Positions 1-14,200 of a stretch of DNA of 64,000 bases are shown here, piece after piece; positions within the stretch are counted from its first letter, which is position 1; every line of letters starts with the position of its first letter. This DNA is from Amyelois transitella (Eukaryota; Arthropoda; Insecta; Lepidoptera; Pyralidae): assembly GCF_032362555.1 (NCBI RefSeq), contig NC_083520.1, forward strand, positions 9,858,001-9,922,000, in the 5' to 3' direction. The notes beneath the pieces were generated by a model. It was not told where the DNA came from and did not search any database. It saw nothing but the letters and a program-made list of their open reading frames with translations. The position numbers and the translations under genes are program-made.

Positions 1-118
1 TCGCCTAAAAAAGAATCCCAAGTTTGTAAGCCTATCCCTTAGTTGCCTTTTACGACATCCATGAGAAAGAGATGGAGTGGTCCTATTCTTTTTTGTATTG
101 GTGCCGGGAACCACATTT
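1..118 (-). mobile_element. TATG-tailed SINE, head part, cut by window start
   Basis: Reverse head half (acgacatccatgagaaagag, tggtgccgggaaccaca) in the intron before the first visible chico exon. Confidence 0.8.
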
Positions 119-175
119 TTATATATATATAAAAATATATAAAATATTAACAAAAACATGTTCGTTCCTTTCCAG

Positions 176-359
176 AGCACGTATGGCAGGTCAACGTGCA
201 AAAAAAGGGGCTGGGTGCTTCGAAAAACATCCAGGGGTTGTACAATCTCTGCCTCACGGACAAAACGCTGACCCTGGTGAAGATCAAGAGTCACAACAAT
301 GTGATACGGGAATTGGCCATACCCGAACGCATCGAGTATTCGCTCAAGAATATTAGGAG
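176..359 (+). CDS. chico: chico exon: first half of the PTB domain
   Basis: The acceptor ttccag ends at 175 and the donor gt is at 360-361. It encodes HVWQVNVQKKGLG through to SLKNIR, ending phase 2. It resembles the start of the IRS PTB fold, which recognises the NPxY motif of the insulin receptor. Confidence 0.9.
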
Positions 360-3300
360 GTAGTTACACATTTTTAAGTGTTTTTTTTTACTAGCGACCC
401 GCCCCGGCTTCGCACGGGTGCAAAATTCGGAAAAAATTATACATAAAATCCTTCCTCTTGAATCACTCTACCTGTTACAAAAAACCGCATCAAAATCCGT
501 TGCGTAATTTTAAAGATTTAGGCATACAGACAAACAGACTAAAATAGCGACTTTGTTTTATACTATGTAGTGATAGTGATACTGAAAGGAATATCATAGT
601 GACGTGTGGTTACCAGTACCAATAATAAAAAGAAAAGGAACACTCCATCTCTTTCCAGTAGATGTCGTAAAATGCGATTAAGAGGTAGGCTTATAAACTT
701 GGGATTCTTGTTTTAGGCTATGGGCTAGGAACCTGTCATTATTTGTATCTCAATTCTATCATTAAGCCAAACAGTTTAATTCGCCTATCAGTCTTTAAAA
801 GACTGTTGGCTGCAAGGGATATGTGATATGATAGACGTGAATATATGTATGTATGTTCCGATTATTGAAATATTTATCATGGCTTAAGTCTCGTCAACAT
901 CCTCGCATCTTAGAGGGGAGCCCGAAAGGCGCCTTTGACCATGCTTTTGGTTTGGGTAAAGCAGGTTTTTCCACGAAGCTACTCCCGTCTGACTTCTGCA
1001 ACATTGCAGGGGAACCTACTCCTCTGAGCATCTGTAAATAGTATGTATTGTGAAGATATACATACATACAGTCACGTCTATATCCCTTGCGGATTAGACA
1101 GAGCCAAAAGGCTTGAAAATACTGAAAGGCCACGTTCAGCTGTATGTACATATGTATCAAAAACATATTACCTTCGACAGATGCGGAGATTCGGAGTGCT
1201 TCTTCTACGTGGAAGTAGGTCGGCAGACTTCCACTGGCGCTGGTGAACTCTGGATGCACTCGGACGACTCCAACATCGCACAGAGCATGCACTCCACCAT
1301 ATACCTGTAAGTGTTCAGTGTTGAAACCGCCGAGCTTGCATGTAGAGAGTTATGAATGTGGATGAAGCGAAGGAAGTGTGCGTGCAGAGATCGTGGCAAG
1401 TGGAAAGAGGTAGTCTCTGCCTAAGAGGCGTGATTTTGTGTATGTATGTATGTGTTCAGTGATGTGACGTCCCACATCTGATTTTAACTGTGTACATATA
1501 GTTACTTGATATGCCTTTGTATGTAAGGACTGTTTTATATTTGGTTATTTTTCTTTTTATGTGCAATGAAGAGTTTACAAACAAAATCAACAAACAAACT
1601 ATGTATTAATTTCTATTCTACTCGAAGTTAGTATAATTGTGAAGTTGACGTTGGTAAAGAAAATTCTGCAGTGCAGTTTGTTACCGCTTCTTCTGCACTG
1701 ACGCTTTGGAAGCGGCAGTGAACTTAGTTTTTAACAGTTTGAAGGAAAGGTCAGAATTTATTTTTCAACCGATTATTGAGTGCCATTGACAACATATACG
1801 CTGGAGAAAAAGCAAATAACTATGACTATGATTAGTATGCTGTAGGCAGTATTGCGGCAATCAATACTTTGCATGTTATACAGGATTATATGTATCTTGA
1901 TCAAATTAAGGACATCCTGGCAAATGGTCAGGTCAAGAGTACCCGAAGCCGCCGAGCTTGCTCGAAGAGAGTTATGAATGTGGAATGAAGCGCAGGAAGT
2001 ATGCAGAGATCGTGGCGAGTGGAAAGATGTAGTCTCTGCCTTCCCACTTCGGTTAAAAGGCGTGATTTCATGTATGTATGTTAGGATTAAATGTCAACGC
2101 GTATTGGCCATAAACACACAAGTCTTCCCTGACCTATGGTACGAAAGCGGTTGTGTACGTCAATCGTGCGTGCGATTGTTTTGAAAACTGTTTAGTCTAC
2201 GTCTTTGGACGGACTTTGCGTGAACGCAGAATGTAATCGGACAGGTTTCTCCGTAATGCTGGCTATGCAAAGACGTTAATATAAAAAAAAAGAAACTGGC
2301 CGAGTGCGATTCGGATTCCACGAAGGGTTCCGCATCATACATTTTTTAATTTACAAAACAGTTACCCCTTGGCGTTGTCATGGAACAAAAATATTTGAAT
2401 AAATCACGTTTGTTCGGAGCCTACCTGAATTTTTTACACTTTAGATACGGAACCCTAAGGCCAGGCTGTTATGATTCTAGGCTCGTTTTTTTTCTAGTTC
2501 TTCAGCTCTTTGGCTTGACGTCATACCATGACTTCGGTCTCCACCTTTTATATTTTAATTTAAATTAGTTCTAAATCGTAAAGTTTCAAGTCTATTTAAC
2601 ACTTCTTTTTATTGAAACTGTAACTCTCAAAAGCTTGTGATAGTTTTAAACGACGAATAAAGTCATAGCGATGGAAAATAAAATCTCAAAAAAAAAAAAA
2701 AAACAACACGCTCAAATGTTTTCCGTTATGCAGAGACGTACGTCAATGATTTTCATGTTCCAAATTCAATATGACTTTTGCACTAATATTCAGTTTCGTA
2801 GTCCCCTTGTACCGGTTCTAACCGGTTTCAGGGACATACAACAATAGTATGGGCGTAGCAGATGTGTTTAAAATAAATCGCTTTCCAAGTAATGCTAATC
2901 GTTACATGTTAAGATTACTTTTATCCATTTAAAATAAAGGCGTGTTGTGTAAATGAGGTGTGGCGGTGCATACAAGCAGAAGCCTTATGTGTTTCGAAGA
3001 AGCGTATTATTTTATTTGCGTATTCCTAAATGCCTGTCTTAACTACCTTCTTGACTTCAATGATCAAAATTGAACGAAATCCATGGAACGAGACTGAGTG
3101 GTCCTATTCTTTTTTTTTATAAGTGCCAGGAACCACACGGCGCGTATTATTTATTATTAACATGTACGCACCACAATTTCAGGGCAATGAAGAACTGTAC
3201 CAAGGAGGACGAGCGGGACCACATTCCCCTGCCCAAGAACAGATCCCTGGATAGCTCCAACGCCATCCGGGACCGATCCCAGTCTCTGTACTCGGACTCT

Positions 3301-5197
3301 AAGAAGAGCAGACCCGCCCTGTCTAATGGTAAGCAACTTTTGATTGTGTTCGCGTGTGGTGTGGTGCCATAGGTTAGAACTTGGCGTTGATTCTGTAAAA
3401 AATAATTTACAGTCCCCTGCAGAAAAACATGACTCGCACCTATTCATACAAACCAAAACTATAGGAGGGTCATGTTTGTTTTTTTGCATAGGACTGTTAA
3501 GTGTATTAGGTTTTTTTGCAGGGGACTGTATATCGTAAATTAATGTTAGGTTTTTTTTTTTTTGCAAAGACTGTATTTAAAGCGTAATCCTTACTTGAGT
3601 TTGATAAAAGAGTAGCAGATAATTTTAAGACGGTTTTTTACAGTGGTTATTAATATTCTATACCAACAAAATATGGAATATCATATGTTAAAAACGATTA
3701 CGTCACATTATTGATGCATTTATTTTTTGCAGAACTGATGTCAAAATGTAATAAAATATTTTTAAGTTTAGCATAGTTATCCATATTAACAAACTAATTG
3801 GAAAATGTTTGAAGTTGGTAATAAATTGTATATAACTCGTAACATATTTTTACAGGTAATTTAAAATTTTAAATTTTTTACTAGTTTAGTGTGTGATGGT
3901 TGACGAGGCATAAATATATTAAAGTGCTTAATTATACAGACACAAAGAAGACTATATGATATATTTTTTTATCCCAAGGGACTATTACTGTTTATTTAAA
4001 AAGTGAGTGTCAAGACTGTTCTGCTACCCCGCAAGGGATATAGACGTGATTATATGTATGCATGTACGTTAAGTGTGGGATGCTTCATACAACGTCATAC
4101 AAGGGTAAAGTTCGCGCCGCACCGTCGCGTCTTTTCGTTCAATGCGTTTAGAATTAATTAATGCAAAAAGAACCCAATGTGTATTATTTATAGAATGGAA
4201 ATTTATTGTTATTTAAAATGTATATTATGTATGACTATGTCGGTTTAGTGAATACACCTTTTGTTTCGTTTCTCTCACATTGGTGAAGGTTGTGACTAAA
4301 TAGTTACTTTTTAACTATTAATAATCGGTTTTTATCTCAATTCTATCATTAAGCCAAATAACTGAAAGTAGCCTGTCAGTCTTTTCAAGACTGTTGGCTC
4401 TCTATACCAAACTCAAGGTATAATATAGACGTGACTATTATGTATGTATGACTTGGTTTTTGAACTACGTGACGCTTCCTATCCTAAAAGTGGTCAAGAC
4501 GTTTAACTTTTTAAGAGTATTGGATTTAACTTTTGGCTTGTAGAAATTGTAGAAAGCCAGCATTAAATTATACCTAATAGATTAATGCTGAAAGCCTTCT
4601 AAATTTGTGCGGGGTAAATCATAAAGACATTTGATTGAATGGAGATTTATTTACATAAACAATAAACAACAACCACAACAACATATAGACACGTCTTTAT
4701 CCCTTGCGGGGTCGGACAGAGTCTATTTACAAAAATTGTATCCCAAATACTGCTATAGCGGGTCGCTTAGGCTAGTTTCAATGTCACAGCTAATTCAGAA
4801 TCTAATTTTTAGTTCGCCCCCGTTTGCCGCCGCGAGTTTGTCCGCGTTTTTTTTTTCGCAATAAAAAGTACCCTATGTACTTCCTCAGGGTCAACTCTGT
4901 ACCAAATTTTATCAAAATCGGTTCAGTTATTTAGGCGTGAAAGTAAAACAGAACCTAGCAAGGGTGACTAACTGCTCTAAGAATGCACAGCCCAAACTAC
5001 TGAACCGATCGTGCTGAAATTTGCCATGTAGATAGTTGCTGTGATGTAAGCATATCCGCTAAGAAAGGGAGGTAACAGGATATTTCGTTTTACGCAGGCG
5101 CTCTCGAGTTCAAAATTAAATACAATGCCTTATATGATATTGGAAGAAATACTGAAATAAGAATACAAAAAAAAAAATCAACTTTAATCTAATATAA

Positions 5198-5242
<45 letters not shown>

Positions 5243-8200
5243 GGACAAATTACACTGATTGAGTTAGCCTCGAAGTAAGTTCGAAACTTGTGTTACGAGA
5301 TACTAACTCAACGATACTATATTTTATAATAAATACTTATATATATAAACATCCAAGACCCAGGACAATCAGAAAAAGTTCTTTTCTCATCATGCCTTGA
5401 CCGGGATTCGAACCCGGGACCTCCGGTGTCACAGACAAGCGTACTACCGCTGAGCCACAGAGGCCGTCAAAATATCGTAATAATATCGTAATACCGTCAA
5501 TAAAATTCAACTTCCAATAACTATTACTCATGTTTCCTATTATGTCGCGTTTTCCCAGAAATGCTTACAATCAAATATATGTATGTGTACAAATAAGGAC
5601 GCCCATTCACAGGTACTCGGATTATTGGAAATGTGATAATATAATTTTCCTTATTACATTAGCCCTTATTTGAGTCACGTGTTATTGGTTAAATTTATTG
5701 TTAAATCATAAATATTTATATTAAATTGCAATTATAAGTTCCCGTTCTCGCCAATCATTTTAAAAAATCAAGGAGTTTTGATTTGTACCTATAGAAAATT
5801 CAGATTTTGATTAAAGAATTTTCTTTTTTTTTTAATTTTTAACTTTAGATTAAAACTAGATCGATTAAAAACAAAATTTCCCCTTAATGAAGTACTGTCA
5901 ATATTTGAAGATTGCGTATTAAGTCAGTTATACACTTTATTATATCAATGTGTTAATTGGTGCCAGGCATCGTCGTTTTAACGCAACATGTTGTGTGTTT
6001 GTTTGCGTATTGAGATATCCCGGTATATGTATGCGAGAACTTTGTAAATATTTTTGTGGGTTTTATCTTTACTTCGTAGTATAGTTATCTTATCAGTGAT
6101 TCATCAAAAGGGCATAGTAAATAAAAACGGTAACATTTGTAAAACAAAGTTTTCGCCATAATATATAGCGCCATCTGGTAGTAGTGAAGTAAATAATTTC
6201 AACTCCGGAGAGTTGAAAACGGTGACAGGAGCGCCTAAATTCGTAGACTGTAGAAAAAAGTTGACATTTAAAAAAAAAAACATTTGAAACGTTAATTTTG
6301 TTTTGAAGTATTTTCAAAGAGTTTTTACATCGTTATGTTTTTTAAGATTTGCCCATGTAAAGGAACAAAATTTAAATGTAATTTTTTGGTGTCTAACATC
6401 CAGAAGTCTATCTCTTTCTAAAATTTATAGTTATCAAGAGAAATTGACATCTAGAGATCTGGCACCTACCCACTTAGCTAATTATATAAAGATTTTTCCA
6501 AAGTTTTTATCTATTATTTTCTAATAAATGCAATATCATACTTTCTTGCTTGTAGAATTAGAATAGTTTACACTACATCCCATTTTGTACTTAAACTGAA
6601 TTCCTAACAAATACTTTGGGCAAAATTTGCTGTGAAGATTTCGACATTGTTCATTGATCGTCATTTTGCCTAATGTATTTAAGCAAATTATACTAACCGT
6701 AGTTATAAAATTGTTACTAACATTTTTTGTAATAAATATACATAGTAGAATATTTTCTTTGTGATTAAATTCATGTGATTTATTAAGCGTAGTGCTAATT
6801 TTAGATTTTTTCGCTTGTGAGCCTTACATCTTGTTTGTTACTTTGTTTTGCTTCGTAAGCTTAAGGTCCACATTTAGAGATGGATAATTAACATAAAGAG
6901 TAGATACTAAATCGTTTTCATAAATAATGTTACTCATAATCGTTTTTATAAATGTTCCACCGCGTTCTAACAAGATGTACGGCCAACAAGATTCTACAAA
7001 TTTTTTTGCTAAGACTGCACTTAAGCCGACGTTGACCGGCGGGTACGACAACGGATATAATTAAAATTTAAATATTAAAAAATTACATTTCCAAGTGTTC
7101 CAAAAGGTCGTGATTGTCGTTCTGCCATTATTGGTTAACGCCGGCTCTTAATTGGCACAAATCTATTACAGAAAATAAGGGCCTGTGCGTTGGCTCGTGT
7201 ATTAGACAATGCGTTTGTCCCGCGGCCACTTACTCCATAGACGACTCCGCGGCTGCATTTGCACCCTTGACGCCAAAGAACGGTACGGCAACAGGCGGTA
7301 GACGGAATGTGGGCGCCATTTTTTCTTTTTTGCCAACAGAGGGCGCTTTTTGAATCGGGCCGGCGTTCTTTTTTCGTAATATAACTAATATTTTTTTTTG
7401 TTATTGACAAGTTTATTTTGAACTTGGTAAATATATTTTTTTAAATAACCGTTATTTTTGTGTCCGTCGAATTTGCTTTCTGATGGGAATGAAAACCTGG
7501 ATGCCCTCATTCGTGGTGGTGGTATCACATTACATGATACTTTATTGGTGTAATCAATGTCATTCGTCAGTCAGTTGCGCTGTCATTCGTTTTAAAGATC
7601 GTACAAATACTTCAACCCCATTCAATTTCACTCCTTGTTCTATTATATATTTTTTGATATGCTGCTGGCGCGAATATTTTTATGTCAATTATTTCATTTA
7701 CTGCATTGTGACTCTACCACCACTCGGTCCAGCTCATTGTCGTTTGACACAGAGGAAGTTGATGTACAGAGGGCAAGCTTCATATTTGGCAAGCACCAAG
7801 AAGACAAAACTTGTCAATTAATGCGCTGAAAATAAAACTATCGCGCGACTTTACATCCTCGTATCATACGAAGCTTGGACTCGGTGCATTATGAGATCTG
7901 GTATAGGGGCTTCATACTCACATTTTCTAGTATTGCTTAAAGCTAATCAATTGTTTACAAATTAATTTAATGTGTACGTTATATATAGATTGCTAGCGGC
8001 TTTATATTTTCTTGCCATTTTTGACAACTATGTGAAATACGCTTCTGACCATAGGTACATACTATTTTCAGTAGGTACACTTATTTCGTACGTTATTTAT
8101 AAATATTCGATCGTGTTTCAGAGAGTATTTTTGGATTTCAACTGAAAATAACTTACTTTTCAATTGATTATTTTACGTAGATGTCAAAACATTTTTTCTG

Positions 8201-11200
8201 CAAGTCCTTCCTAGACCATTTTCTTTTCACACGTAACTGTCTTTATGTTATTCTTTTCCTCTGTTGATATTTACATCGCGTTTATTGAAACATTGCTAGT
8301 TTTAAAAGATGTGAAGTTTTTCTTCTGTATCGTGCTCTTTATTTTTCTCATTGTGTTTCGTATGTTCTTACTTATTTTTTTCTTTTATTTTCTTATTCAT
8401 TTTCTGTATTTTGTCGGGTGTCACGTTATTTATTTTTTAAATGTTTACTTAGTTTTGATTGGTCGTATCAGTCTATTGAAATTAATAACGTGATAGTTCC
8501 TCTATTTTAGTGTCGCATTACTAAAAAATATGTTTGAATTCAATGATTAATTTTATTTTAATAACTGTTATATAATGTTCGCTTAGCATGATCATAAAAC
8601 ATATTAGATTGATAATTTTAAATACAGTAATAACTTTCTTTGCTGAAACTAAACTGAGGTCTTGACTGCATTTTGGGAATGGCAAGCTATGTTCTGCCCA
8701 TAACATTTCTAAATGACAGCAACTCAGACAGCATTTTACTGACAAATTTTTTTACTTTACAGATGGATACATCATATTATATCATATCAATTGAATGTCA
8801 TTTCTTAAAATGCGTTTGAGTTTCTTGGATACAAAAGGCCAATAATTATTATTTTCATTACAAGGATTTTAATAAGATAATAATCTGTGATAACGATATT
8901 TTTTTTAAATTAAATAACTGTAAAAAATAACAAATGCAAAACATTGTTTATGCATTAATTTTAACTTATTGGTCTTTGAATGATATTGCCTGGCATGCAC
9001 AGTTTTAGCATTCATTACTCATTTGCTAGAGCACATTAATAAAAATATACTGTAAAAAGCCTTCTGTTAGCTTGCTGATTTCATTAGGTTATTATTAAGA
9101 TCGACTACAAGAATATCTTAATTGGTTATTCGCCAGTTTGTAAGTATTTGTAATATAGTAATTAAACCTTATTTACAATATGTATCGTAAATTTAAGATT
9201 GAAAATACTATGTATCTAATTGTTTTCTACAATTCTATTATTTCTAATAACTACCTACTGTTAAAATATCTATCATAATAACATTATTAAAATATGAATG
9301 TATTTGCCTCATTCATCACCGCTAAGTTTACGAATTGGTGTCGGTATTGAATGATTGCCTGTGGGTGTGTCATACATTCACGATAATCAAAAATGTTGAC
9401 AAAATATGGCTAAACCTGATATACTATGTTATAATTTATGCCGAGCGGAGTAAAATACGCTGTTTATTGTCATATCATTAAAAAAATATGCAATATAAAG
9501 TAAATAATGAGTTAGCCATATTTTACTTGCAACATTGTAATTGTTTTTTTGGGCGACGGTAATAACAAAAATATATCAATGCATTAAAATATTAAATTCA
9601 TAATTGTTATTTATAAAAAATGCAGATATTTTTTGTGCCGTCGCTCAATCCTCATATAACCTTACATTACATCCGCGCACCGGGTGACGCTTGGTGCTCC
9701 GTGTTTTACGTGTCGCTTCTCATTGTCTTTCGCAGCCGAAAACCAACCACCGAATAACTCATTAAGTAGCGATAAGAGAGAGACTACGAGGGTTATAAAG
9801 CACCACCGTACTGTCTCTCTGCCCACCGGCTGCCCGTTATTTCAAGAACCCCTCAAGATCGTGCATGAAAGGACCCGGTCGGCGCCGCTGACTGGGGACG
9901 AAGTTGATAGAATCACTAAAGAGAAATGTGTCACGCATTCGTCTTGTAAGACGGTTAATGGCACTGATTATCTGCCGAAGAAAGCCCAATGGTCGCGACG
10001 CGCGTCCACTGGGACTCGACTCTCGAAACTATCGCCAGCCCATACCAAGAGTACGTATTCATCGCCATCGGCTTCATAACGTACATTTACATAGCTCATC
10101 CCTAACTTGCGTTATTCACAGAATTAACGACAGATTCAAAATTTCTGTATCATTTAAATCAGTATAAGTACGTAAATGGGTAATATTTTACCCGGTGACG
10201 TCTTATTCATTTTTAAAATTCATGACAAAATTTAAACCTGATTCTGAAGCTTTGGCTCTGTTGTTTTGACTCTGTGATGCGTCGTCGGCTTTTTAATTTT
10301 ACGTTCGGTTACAATGTCCGCGTGAAATTATAAAATTCCGTCGTTTTGTTTTTGCTTGTGTGTTTCTTTGCATGTGTTTGGATATTGTTTGCTTTTCTTA
10401 TAATTCGTGTACATATGTATTATGTGTTACATAACGCTTTTTAAGTTAAGACTCTTCAAACTGTGCTTCGCCTTAATTTTCTTCAGTTTGTTTATGTATA
10501 TTTTTTTATTTGTGTATAATAAATTCTGCAAACTTTATTGATTAAGTTTCGTATTTATGAGTTTATCTTTTTATTTTTTAAAGTTGTAAATTTTCGTGTT
10601 AGTAATGGATGTATTGTTTTTAGCTTTCGGACTGTGCAAGATGGCGTGATTTCGAAGATTAAACAAAAAAAAATATTCAGAGCAATTATATTATTTGGCA
10701 AACTTGTGATTTCTCTTTAGATAGTAATTAAAACCAGACGAGAATTGCACTTTGATCCAATATGGTATCCAATTAAGTTCTCCAGAAAGGGTTGCGGAGG
10801 TCGGAAGGGACCTCCTCGTGTAAATGCACGATTTACTCAAATTAAGATCATTGTCATTACGTACCCAGGATTTCTCAACTGACAGGAGGGGACGCAGAAA
10901 ATAGTACACACTAGCGACCCACCCCAGCTTTGCACGGTCAGCATTTATAGATATAAACCGTCCTCACAAAATCCTCTGTCCGACTTTTCAAACACGAACA
11001 AAATACGTCCACAACTTTCCGAGATCAGCGCATTTAGGGACGACAGAGGAATTTAGGGGATTTTATAAAATGTGTTGAAGTGATATAGTGATAGTGATGA
11101 TATCATCTCAGTATTTATACAAATTAGGAGACAGCGAATCCTTGACAGCAGATTTGTATCCTTGCAAATTTTGCTTTACTCAGCCAAATAAATAGTCTTT

Positions 11201-14200
11201 AATCAAATTCACAATACGCCATTCGCTCAGTTCGAAAGCGCTTCAGACCATTAGTTAGAACGTCCCGTGTTTATTTCCAGACTCGGTTCCACGCAGTCGG
11301 TGTGACAGTATGCCTTCAGCGTCGCGAGCGACCTCCTTCGATGCGGACAGGATACCGGCGAGGCATGATCACGTTGACGGTAAGTTGCTGATGAAGCGGT
11401 AGGATTGCAGGTTTTGTGAGCTGTCGCGAGGTTGTTTGGTGACTAGTAATGAACATTAATAAGGACATTGTTCGCGCGGTAGTAGATCGGAACGGAATGT
11501 CGGGGAAGTAACAAGAGGAGCGTTGGCGTCCGGCACCTCGCGAGTGGAGCCTGCCTCGTTCATTCCGCCCAGCGTGTAAAGCGTGGGCACACGTTATACT
11601 ATACTTAATACAACCGTGTTTGTACACACATTAACGTAACTGTGCTTGGCTGCGCAGGCGCCTTCCAGTGGGGTAAGTGCGAGTTTTACACGATCACGAT
11701 AAGTGCCGTGTGGTTCCCGGCACCAATATAAAAAAATAATAGGAACACTCCATCTCATTTCCCGTGGATGTCGTAAGAGGCTACTTAGGGATAGGCTTTT
11801 AAACTTGGGATTCTTATTTTTGGCGATGGGCTAGCAACCTGTCACTTTTTGAATCTCAATTCTATCATAAAGCCAAACAGCTGAACGTGACCTTTCAGTC
11901 TTTTGATGACTGTTGGCTCTGTCTATCTTCGCAAGCGATATAGACGTGATTATATGTTATGTTACGTTCATTATTGTACCGGTTTGGGGTTGGATATAAG
12001 ACTATTGGAACCCCACGCATCCGCATGACTCGCTTTACCTCATGCTTGTTTAAAATTAACCTAGCTACTATTGTGGGGTCGTACAGACAAAAGGTTGATT
12101 AGCTTGGAAAATAATTCACAGATGGACCAAAGTAGCGAGGGAGGTGATGAACGTGGAACGCTTGGTAGACCCTCAGTTTAGTGATCAAATTTTGGCAAAG
12201 ATAAATTAATGATTACTTACATTTTTGTAGATAATATCTATTTATGTTTTTACAAAAGACAATAATATGAGTATGAATTTATTATCCTATTTTCATAAAA
12301 AAGTGAGTGAGTGGGAGTTTAAGAAAATTTTCCTTCGAGGGTAAGTTATCTGAAATATTGAAATAATGCTTTTATTGTGCCTTAATTTTTTGTAGAAGGT
12401 GGATTATAATTTTTTGAAAACATAAGGAAATGATTAACACAAGAAACAATGATAACATAGGTTCTACTTATTTTTTAAATATCTTCCAGCAGATATGATG
12501 GAAAGAACGACAGGCGTCTACTTTACATAATTATTTATAAACATATAATAATCTCACACAAAAACATACAATAAATAATTGAGACTTGGAGAGGTAAATC
12601 TTTAATATTTTTTTTTTACTTTGACAGGGCTATGTTTAAAAGTATGTAGTGTGCTGATTAATGCTAAACGCACTCAAATTAAAAAAAAAAGTTAAAAAGA
12701 CCGTTCAACAATATCCCCATTTTTAATATTTCGCCATTTAAATATGTCCACTTCGCTTAGAAATTAAGACGTGTCTCGTCTCTCAGGTGCTCAAAGAAAA
12801 AATACAGAAACTTCGTTTTTACAGGTGACAAACTCCAATCAACACATACCAATGAAAGTTTTTCCAGCAACAGACTTCGTCACTTTAAGCGGAGCAGGGA
12901 ATATATGTCGACAGAATCCCTATTTCTTGTTTTAGACAAAATGCGACGACAGGCCAAGGAAAACGTTTACACTATTATGGAGCCCGAAATATTTAGAAAT
13001 GATAGAGTGAGATGCAATATTAGACTCTCAAACTTTCCAGATAAAAACACAGAAAAATTAAGGTCAGATGTTAGCGATGATGATCAGCATTTCGCGATGA
13101 TGTTAATACCAATGCTGAAGAAGCTGAATGATGAACAGAGACGTTATGCGAAAACGGAAATTTTGAATGTTATAGATCGTGCTAAACATTTACATTTATA
13201 TCAGAACGTTCGTTCGTCTATAAATAATACTATGGGAACATGTGACGTGAACATAGACAAAGAAAGATTCAGACCTTCCAGATCGTCAGCGGACTACGTT
13301 AATGTATCCAGTGTTAATAGATCTGTTTGTGAATCGTCTAGGAGTTTAGTTAATTCAGACGAATATTGTAATATTGTTAGAAATTTTTCATTATAGTTAT
13401 GAATTTTTTGTTAATAAAAGGTTGATGTTAAAAGATGAGTTTATTTTAATCATTGACCTGAATGCATGAATAATAACATTAATTGAACAATATTCAATAA
13501 TGTATGTATTAATTATTGTGTTTATCCTTGCATAGAACGAAGAGGAAACAGTTAATTGCATTTTATTTCTGTGCAATTGAATATGATTCATAATTCATTA
13601 ATAGAAGTCAGATTTTATAGGAATCGATTCATATTGCAATATCTTAGTGCAAATACGGGAAATAACCACTTGAACTATAAAATAAACATGTTTTGTTCTA
13701 ATCTTAAATAATTTACAACCGTAGATAAGAGAGTGTAATCAAATCGAGAGATACTAGAAATAGTTTCCTCAATATTCTAGTACAACCTGGCTGTTAGGTC
13801 TAATGCATGTAATGTACTGAGCTTAGGGAGAGTTTAAACTGCGTTTTATAAACGTTCGCCTCGCCACGTGACTTAAGTAGGGTGGCAACGCATTGTGGAT
13901 ACTATCGGGATTTTTTTTGCAACTATTTTTAAATGTAGAATTTTAAATTATTGTAAAAGTATTTCATATATCTTTTTTTTTCTGATTGTACTGGGTCTTG
14001 GATGTTAATCTATAAAAGTAATTATAAAATATAAAATCGTTGAGTTAGTATCTCGTAACACAACTCTCGAACTTACATCGAGGCTAACTGAATATGTGTA
14101 CGAGTAATATGTCCCATATAGATTTATGTTTAATATGAACTGCATGTTATTTGTTTTTAATTTGATATATCACACTCTAATGCGAAAGTTTTTAAGTATG

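Larger units (their letters stand above)
3329..9735 (+). other. Large chico intron, 6.4 kb
   Basis: Holds SINE and ancient-repeat pieces up to 5.5 kb. From 5.5 to 9.7 kb I see only AT-rich unique-looking sequence, with a GC-richer patch at 7,140-7,360 that shows no convincing coding frame. Confidence 0.7.

Noticed and set aside
894..1292. 132-codon minus-strand frame across the PTB exon
   Set aside because: Shadow of the + strand chico exon and nearby SINE; no splice or family support.
5337..5531. 64-codon minus frame
   Set aside because: Lies mostly inside the antisense tRNA-derived SINE.
7135..7410. Overlapping + and - frames in a GC-richer patch
   Set aside because: No domain, splice sites or codon pattern; overlapping frames on both strands suggest chance.
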